Assembly (NCBI GenBank): GCA_032622095.1
Contig: CP136068.1
Coordinates: 184,456,796 to 184,520,795, forward strand
Direction: 5' to 3'
DNA length: 64,000 bases
From: Siphonodentalium dalli
Taxonomy: Eukaryota > Mollusca > Scaphopoda > Gadilida > Siphonodentaliidae
A program made the position numbers and the translations under genes. Shown here piece by piece: positions 59,109 to 64,000 of this stretch (the first letter of the stretch is position 1; the number at the start of each line of letters is the position of its first letter). Under the pieces are notes generated by a model. That model saw nothing but the letters and a program-made list of their open reading frames with translations. It searched no databases and had not been told where the DNA came from.

Positions 59109-60033
59109 ACGTAAAACGATGGACTATTTTTGTGTTTTTTTCGCGACTTTTATGATGGTGATTGCACGAAATTTTTCAGTTGCCTAGTAATTCTGAAAAT
59201 AAAATAAGAATTTTTAACTAATTTGGTGCCAAATCTGACAGGACATCTTTAACATTTATTTTTTTTCCTGAATTATGAACAAATTAACTCATTTTATACT
59301 AAATGCATTCTCTGTCAGTTAAATAGTGTGCATCGTACTATTCTATTTAGGGGATAACATTATCTCTGTTGTGATCTGGGACATTTATCGGAGGGTTTAT
59401 GATGGCAAATAGAGGTTTACCGACGACAGGAGGAGCCAGTAAAACGGATATTTTTCAACGGAAAACCCACCGATAGACGTCCCAGTAACACAACATTCTA
59501 ATTCACACCAACTTAAGAATCATTTTATTGACACGAGAAACTGCCACATATTTGCTGAACTGGCATGATTTACAGTTTGCAAACAATCCATATAACTGTC
59601 TCCTAGAAACTGTACACCGCTCCGTGAGGACATAGTTCCATATTTCGAACAGCAATAAACCGACCAATCAAAAAGAATCCACGAAATCAATCGACTCGAA
59701 TTATATAGCAAACCAATTTGACATCGGTTATGTATAAATTATGTTAATAAATGCAAGTTTCGTGGCCAAGGTAAAACACACTGACATGCCATTGTCATTG
59801 CATTGCGTCAGTTACAGTGCACAAGGCTTAACTTAATATCATACGGAACAAAGGTTCGCTGCTTGCAACGTCATGTCCGCTATAATTCGCCATCATGCAT
59901 GCCGACATTTTGCGATTGGTTTTGAAAGACTTGTTTCCATTAAAAAGCGTTGTCTGAATAATTCACGGAATCAAGCCTATCGATGTGCTATTCAACCATA
60001 CTTCAAATTCCCCGCTGTTACATTGTGTCCCCA
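59109..60033. other. No recognised feature
   Basis: No gene or repeat recognised; a 63-codon minus-strand frame at 59520-59711 shows no family resemblance. Confidence 0.4.
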
Positions 60034-61954
60034 GGGGCCTATACTATAGAATTACAATTGCCGTGTTTCTCCACGTGGACAGCGTTGGTCGGTAATTTCC
60101 CAGTCTTGTAAAGCTAGACTTGTGTTCTATAGTACTCGAGCAATTGTGTTCTTGTAAATTCCTTGCATTGGATATTGGAATTTAACAATAGGCGATTACC
60201 CTTTTTCATACCATACATCGGTGTGAACTGACTTATATAATGTTCTGGGAGAGCCATTCTGTAACTGGGATTCATTTCAGCAGCAAGCTGTTCGGTTTTT
60301 GTGGTGTTTGGAGTGTCCCAACGATGCATCTTTTTGTTATTCTATAGTACTCGAATTGTCTAACTTGGGGGAAAACAAGAACTCGCTTGACGGGCTGATA
60401 AATTACCAACTTAGGGAGTTCCATAGTACAGACATAACACAAATCGGGTAGAACACGGTGTTAACATTACAAGTATACGAGGCTGAATTAGTGGTTGTCA
60501 CCGCAATGAAACGCGTGCGAATGTCGATATGTCGGATTATCGCTCTGTGTATTGCGCACTCATGCATTAACCCTTTCTCGACATGCGAAGTTTCACCGGG
60601 TCAATAAAATCGTAGTCATATTGAGATGATGGGTTCAAATTACGCATGGCCGTAGATAGATATATTTTGAGATGGGGTTCATGCTTTGATAAATAAGGGT
60701 TTGCACATAAATTATGTTGTGACGGGGGCGATTCTCATCAAAATACTCAACAATTGGGAATGTCACGCAGGGAAGTTCAATGGGTGGATCACAATAATCT
60801 TCGTCCCAAAGTTAGTGATGATTGATTTATGGGGTAAATGGCAATTAGTTCAGAAGTTTCGATCGGTTGGAATTGTTGGTTTGGGGATTTCTAACAGTTG
60901 GAAATCTTGAGTAACCATTGCAGAATTTCATCCGAATGGGGTGCAAATATAGTTTTCTGGTTCAGGGAGGAGGTGTACTCGGGCAGCGGAGACCTTATAC
61001 GTGAATGTTACCGCGATTCCATGGTAGAAATTGGCACTGAATTTAAAAATTAAGACTGGAGAATAGGTTATAATCATTACAATGACTAACTTTTCCAGCT
61101 AATGTAACTGCAAATTATAATGTATACTACTAGTATGATGTTTTCCTACATTCAGTGTAATTTTGGTTGTTAAATCTAAGTTTCTACTTAAACAAAAAGT
61201 TACACCGACCCTTTGGAAAATATACTTGAAATATATATTTTCACCCTTTTAACTTGGATATATTTTTATCAGTCTATTATCTCCGGCAATTCAGTTTGTT
61301 TTCAATTACATTGTACATGTATCGAAACCTGCTCAATCTGACACTATAATCACCATGTGTAGGTTTTTCTATCGATGGGGTTTATTTGTGACCACTCTAT
61401 CCGTCTCTATCCCTTTGTGTTCGTACATACATCGTTAAATAGATTTGACCATGAACCATGTAAATACAAGGAAAGTCATGAAAACTATATATTGTCTTCT
61501 ATGATGTTGGTCAATAAAACATCTATCTCTTATAAAGAGCGTTTTCGCTTACGATATTTTGTACTCGTGTTCAGCGTAAAATGTTGTAATCGTTTGTGTA
61601 TTTTCGCGATGCTTGCATGTGCCATTGGGATTATGGTGCACGCAAGTAGTTTTCGTGTTCCACATTGCCTATCATAACATTGACTTTATACATCCACTAA
61701 ACCACTCGCCAAATGACTCAAATATATATAGGCATTACTATATCCATTTATGTATAATATTAGAGTAAGTTCCCTTTACCCATTAACAAGCGTTCGCCTC
61801 CACGCGTAGAAAACGAAGATCCATAGTACTGGATTGTGTCTGTTCTTGTAAATGACGGGGAGTCGCACACACTTGTAGATTATCGTATCCATAGTATTCG
61901 ACAGTTTGTCCACGTGGAGAAACACGGCAATTGTAATTCTATAGTATAGGCCCC
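60034..61954. mobile_element. 1.9-kb element with 47-bp perfect inverted termini
   Basis: The left end GGGGCCTATACTATAGAATT, through ACAATTGCCG to CTCCACGTGGAC, is exactly inverted at 61908-61954. Subterminal 'TCTATAGTACTCGA' / 'TCCATAGTACT' motifs recur at about 60126, 60340, 60416, 61822 and 61890. Three open frames of 71-100 codons inside (60114-60329 minus, 60686-60910 plus, 61375-61677 plus) resemble nothing I know. No clear target duplication. Superfamily unknown. Confidence 0.8.
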
Positions 61955-61984
61955 AGGAACGAAGGAACGATTCAGATATTTTTA

Positions 61985-62160
61985 TCAGTCAGCAGGCTCC
62001 TACGTCACGCTACGTAAACTCATATGGTTTTACAACAGCTACACATGGGCAACTGACCAATCAGCAGACTCATACATGTAGTTTGTACGCATGTGCCACG
62101 TTACGTAAAATCATATGATTTTAAGACAGCTACGTCTGGACAACTGACCAATCAGCGCCG
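61985..62160 (+). repeat. Tandem duplication, about 95 bp x 2
   Basis: 'CAGCAGRCTC.TAC', 'CACG.TACGTAAA.TCATATG', 'CAGCTAC' and 'CAACTGACCAATCAGC' occur twice in the same order. Confidence 0.75.
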
Positions 62161-62980
62161 CGGAAATTGGATTTACAACTTAACAGAGTGAATTAGAATA
62201 TTTATTTTGAGGGATGTTAAGATGATAAAAACAGACGACTTATAAATAAAAGTTAACTTCTGATTAGCATACGGTTTTTCTCCTCTCGTGAGTTGCGATA
62301 ATTATTTCTATTTCTATTGGATGGCGCCATGTAAAAAATAATCCTCAGCATCTCGCTGGAGGGGAAAACAGTACGCTACTCACAGAAGAGTTGACTATTG
62401 TCTATTTGGTTTTGACGTTTTCCGCGGGTTCGTTTAGTCTTTGGAGGAAACACCCTCCGGCCATGCCCATTCAAAACAATCTAATATGAATAATACTACC
62501 AAGAACGGTTTCGAAAATACATGATGCGACATGTTACAATTAAAGGTCCATTTAGTGTTCGAATCGGCAGATCACATTATTCAAAGCATCTTCTACAGTA
62601 TATAACAATTAGTTTAAACATATTTTATTTTAACCAATATAATGTACAAAATTCACGGTATGATGATGAGAGATATTGATGGTTATAGTGGGATTTGGCA
62701 GTAAGCATAATGCTTATCTTAAGCCATCTCCTACACGTATGAAATAATGAATGGTGACCGTTTCATACAGACAAAACTAGAATGTACATTTCGATGTATA
62801 TGAATGTATACAGCTCAAGAAATTACTTACTGTTATTGTTAATTATAATGTGCCTGATAGCCCCCCCCCCCTCAATCGTAGCAGGTTTTGGCAGGGTACT
62901 TTTGGGATTGATGTTACAGTTAGTTTAATTTTGATTTTAATGCGTTTTTAATTTGTTCCATACGTAGCCTAAGGTCGTAT
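62161..62980. other. Probable LINE 3' flank and unassigned sequence
   Basis: 62161-62850 shows no recognised feature. A poly-C run lies at about 62861-62871. The sequence next to 62984 is presumably the 3' untranslated end of the LINE on the minus strand; no poly-A or microsatellite tail is obvious. Confidence 0.4.
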
Positions 62981-62983
62981 ACA

Positions 62984-64000
62984 TCAGGTCTGTGCATAAT
63001 ATGGCTTGAATCTGCCAGTTAGTTCTATATATTTCTGAATGTTAGCGAATATCTCAATGTTTTTGGACAAGGGAAGTGATTTTGAACCTTCTAAGAGTGT
63101 TTTTGTTTCCAAATTATTAAGGTTGCTGAGACATATATCTCTCTCGGCTTCAAAGACTGGGCAATAGTGCAAGAAGTGTGATACTGTTTCAATTTCGCCA
63201 CATATACAATATTGATTGTCTTGCAAATGATTGAGATATAAGTCGTAGTTCAGATTGCTACACCCTAGTCGTAGTCGACAATGAAAGATTTGACTTCGTC
63301 TTGTGTAAGCAAATTCCATGTAACGGGGGCTCACGACGAGGTCAGTATTAAGAAAAGATTTGAAGTCCGATATGGTTTCACAATTTTTAGCCTCCGGTGG
63401 TAGATCATTCCATAGACTCACAGCTGCAGGTAAAAAGGATTTTTTATATGATTCAGTATTACAAAAAACCGGTTTCATGTCTTTAGGTCTGAAGTCGTAA
63501 TTTGTTAGACTCCCTGATATAGGGGGAACATATATGTATAGGTAGGCGGGTGTTGACTTTTTCACCATTTTGAAAAATTGAGTTAGCTTGGTTTTTCGGC
63601 GTCTATTCGTAAGTGTCTCCCACCCAGTTTCGTGGAGCAAGCCCTCTTTACTACAGCTTCTTGTCGCGCCAGTTACGATTCTTGCGGCTTCGTATTGGAT
63701 TTCTTCTAATTCATTAGCTTCTTCGTTGCTGCAGTTGTCCCAAACTGAGGAGGCATACTCCAGGACAGGACGAATAAATGATAAATATATTCGTTCTAGT
63801 GACCTCCTGTCAAGGTTAAATTTATGCCTCCTCAGCAGGGACAGCCTACTATAAGCTCGTTTTTCAATATCTGCGATATGGTATTTCCATTTACCATCGG
63901 AACTAAAGGTTAGACCTATGTGTTTATGTGTCGCTACTTCGCATATTGGCTTATTTGCCATTTTGAGATGGGGGTGGCTAGGTTTAATTTCTTTCCTGCT
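62984..64000 (-). CDS. LINE polyprotein, C-terminal part (RT thumb to terminal zinc finger), partial
   Basis: The reverse transcriptase of a non-LTR retrotransposon copies its RNA into DNA at a nicked genomic target. Only the end is in the window, and the frame stays open to the right edge upstream of the Met at 63961. Numbered from that Met: KHIGLTFSSDGKWKYHI at 13-29 (RT motif after the palm), RPVLEYASSVWDN at 64-76, SLWNDLPPEAK at 182-192, and a finger C252-x-C254-x7-H262-x4-C267. Stop at 62984. No internal stop or frameshift in 338 codons, unlike every other LINE piece in the window, so this may be a young copy. The YASSVWD/WNDLP pattern fits CR1/Jockey-like lineages; the exact clade is not assigned. 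Confidence 0.9.
   Translation of the reverse strand, partial: SRKEIKPSHPHLKMANKPICEVATHKHIGLTFSSDGKWKYHIADIEKRAYSRLSLLRRHKFNLDRRSLERIYLSFIRPVLEYASSVWDNCSNEEANELEEIQYEAARIVTGATRSCSKEGLLHETGWETLTNRRRKTKLTQFFKMVKKSTPAYLYIYVPPISGSLTNYDFRPKDMKPVFCNTESYKKSFLPAAVSLWNDLPPEAKNCETISDFKSFLNTDLVVSPRYMEFAYTRRSQIFHCRLRLGCSNLNYDLYLNHLQDNQYCICGEIETVSHFLHYCPVFEAERDICLSNLNNLETKTLLEGSKSLPLSKNIEIFANIQKYIELTGRFKPYYAQT

Noticed and set aside
60125-60355. 15-bp direct repeat TTCTATAGTACTCGA as a target duplication of a captured gene fragment
   Set aside because: The same motif recurs in weaker form elsewhere in the element's subterminal regions, so it is more likely part of the element.

Overview
The window looks like nuclear DNA of an animal, most probably a bivalve mollusc or another lophotrochozoan. 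That is inference. It rests on AT-rich sequence, spliced exons of an animal gene (TMEM106 family), non-LTR retrotransposon remains, many miniature inverted-repeat transposons (MITEs), and the repeated 'ATAACTC...GGATCAAACCC...GACGGACGGAC' modules typical of bivalve genomes. I see no bacterial genes, operons, CRISPR, rRNA or tRNA.

Layout. 0-17 kb is a mosaic of dispersed repeats. It holds two inverted copies of one repeat (one interrupted by a TTAA-flanked MITE), three MITE families whose arms are themselves hairpins, a broken LINE, and several minisatellites. 17.6-20.0 kb is a tandem array of 15 units of a 136-bp satellite, ending in 16 exact copies of a 20-bp repeat. 22-32 kb, minus strand, carries the only convincing host gene: four exons (31614-31836, 28679-28742, 23712-23877, 23051-23241) plus a doubtful last exon near 22.1-22.4 kb. 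Together they encode a TMEM106-like lysosomal membrane protein. Its introns are filled with MITEs and minisatellites, two of them within 30 bp of splice donors.

32-40 kb is a run of cut-and-paste elements with readable boundaries: a hAT-type element (8-bp duplication CCCTCGCA) inside another TIR element, a hAT at 33859-35210 (GTAACCAG), a TA-flanked TIR element at 37139-37898, a hAT at 38222-39729 (ATAATGTA), and a frameshifted LINE reverse-transcriptase piece at about 35.4-36.0 kb.

39838-52564 is a macrosatellite: three full units of 4118-4119 bp and part of a fourth, almost identical. Each carries the same 5'-truncated, frameshifted LINE reverse transcriptase. It runs into a 100-N assembly gap, followed by 4.1 kb of a 32/33-bp minisatellite (about 126 copies) that has an internal 2.27-kb higher-order duplication. 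57-62 kb has palindromes, a 41-bp minisatellite and a 1.9-kb element with 47-bp perfect inverted termini. The right edge holds the 3' part of an intact-looking LINE open reading frame (minus strand), with a C-terminal CCHC-type finger.

The genes do not form a pathway. The window is one intron-rich host gene in a neighbourhood built by transposons and tandem amplification. The most unusual structures are the LINE-bearing macrosatellite, the MITEs made of hairpins within hairpins, and a TIR element in which only one arm has expanded into a minisatellite.
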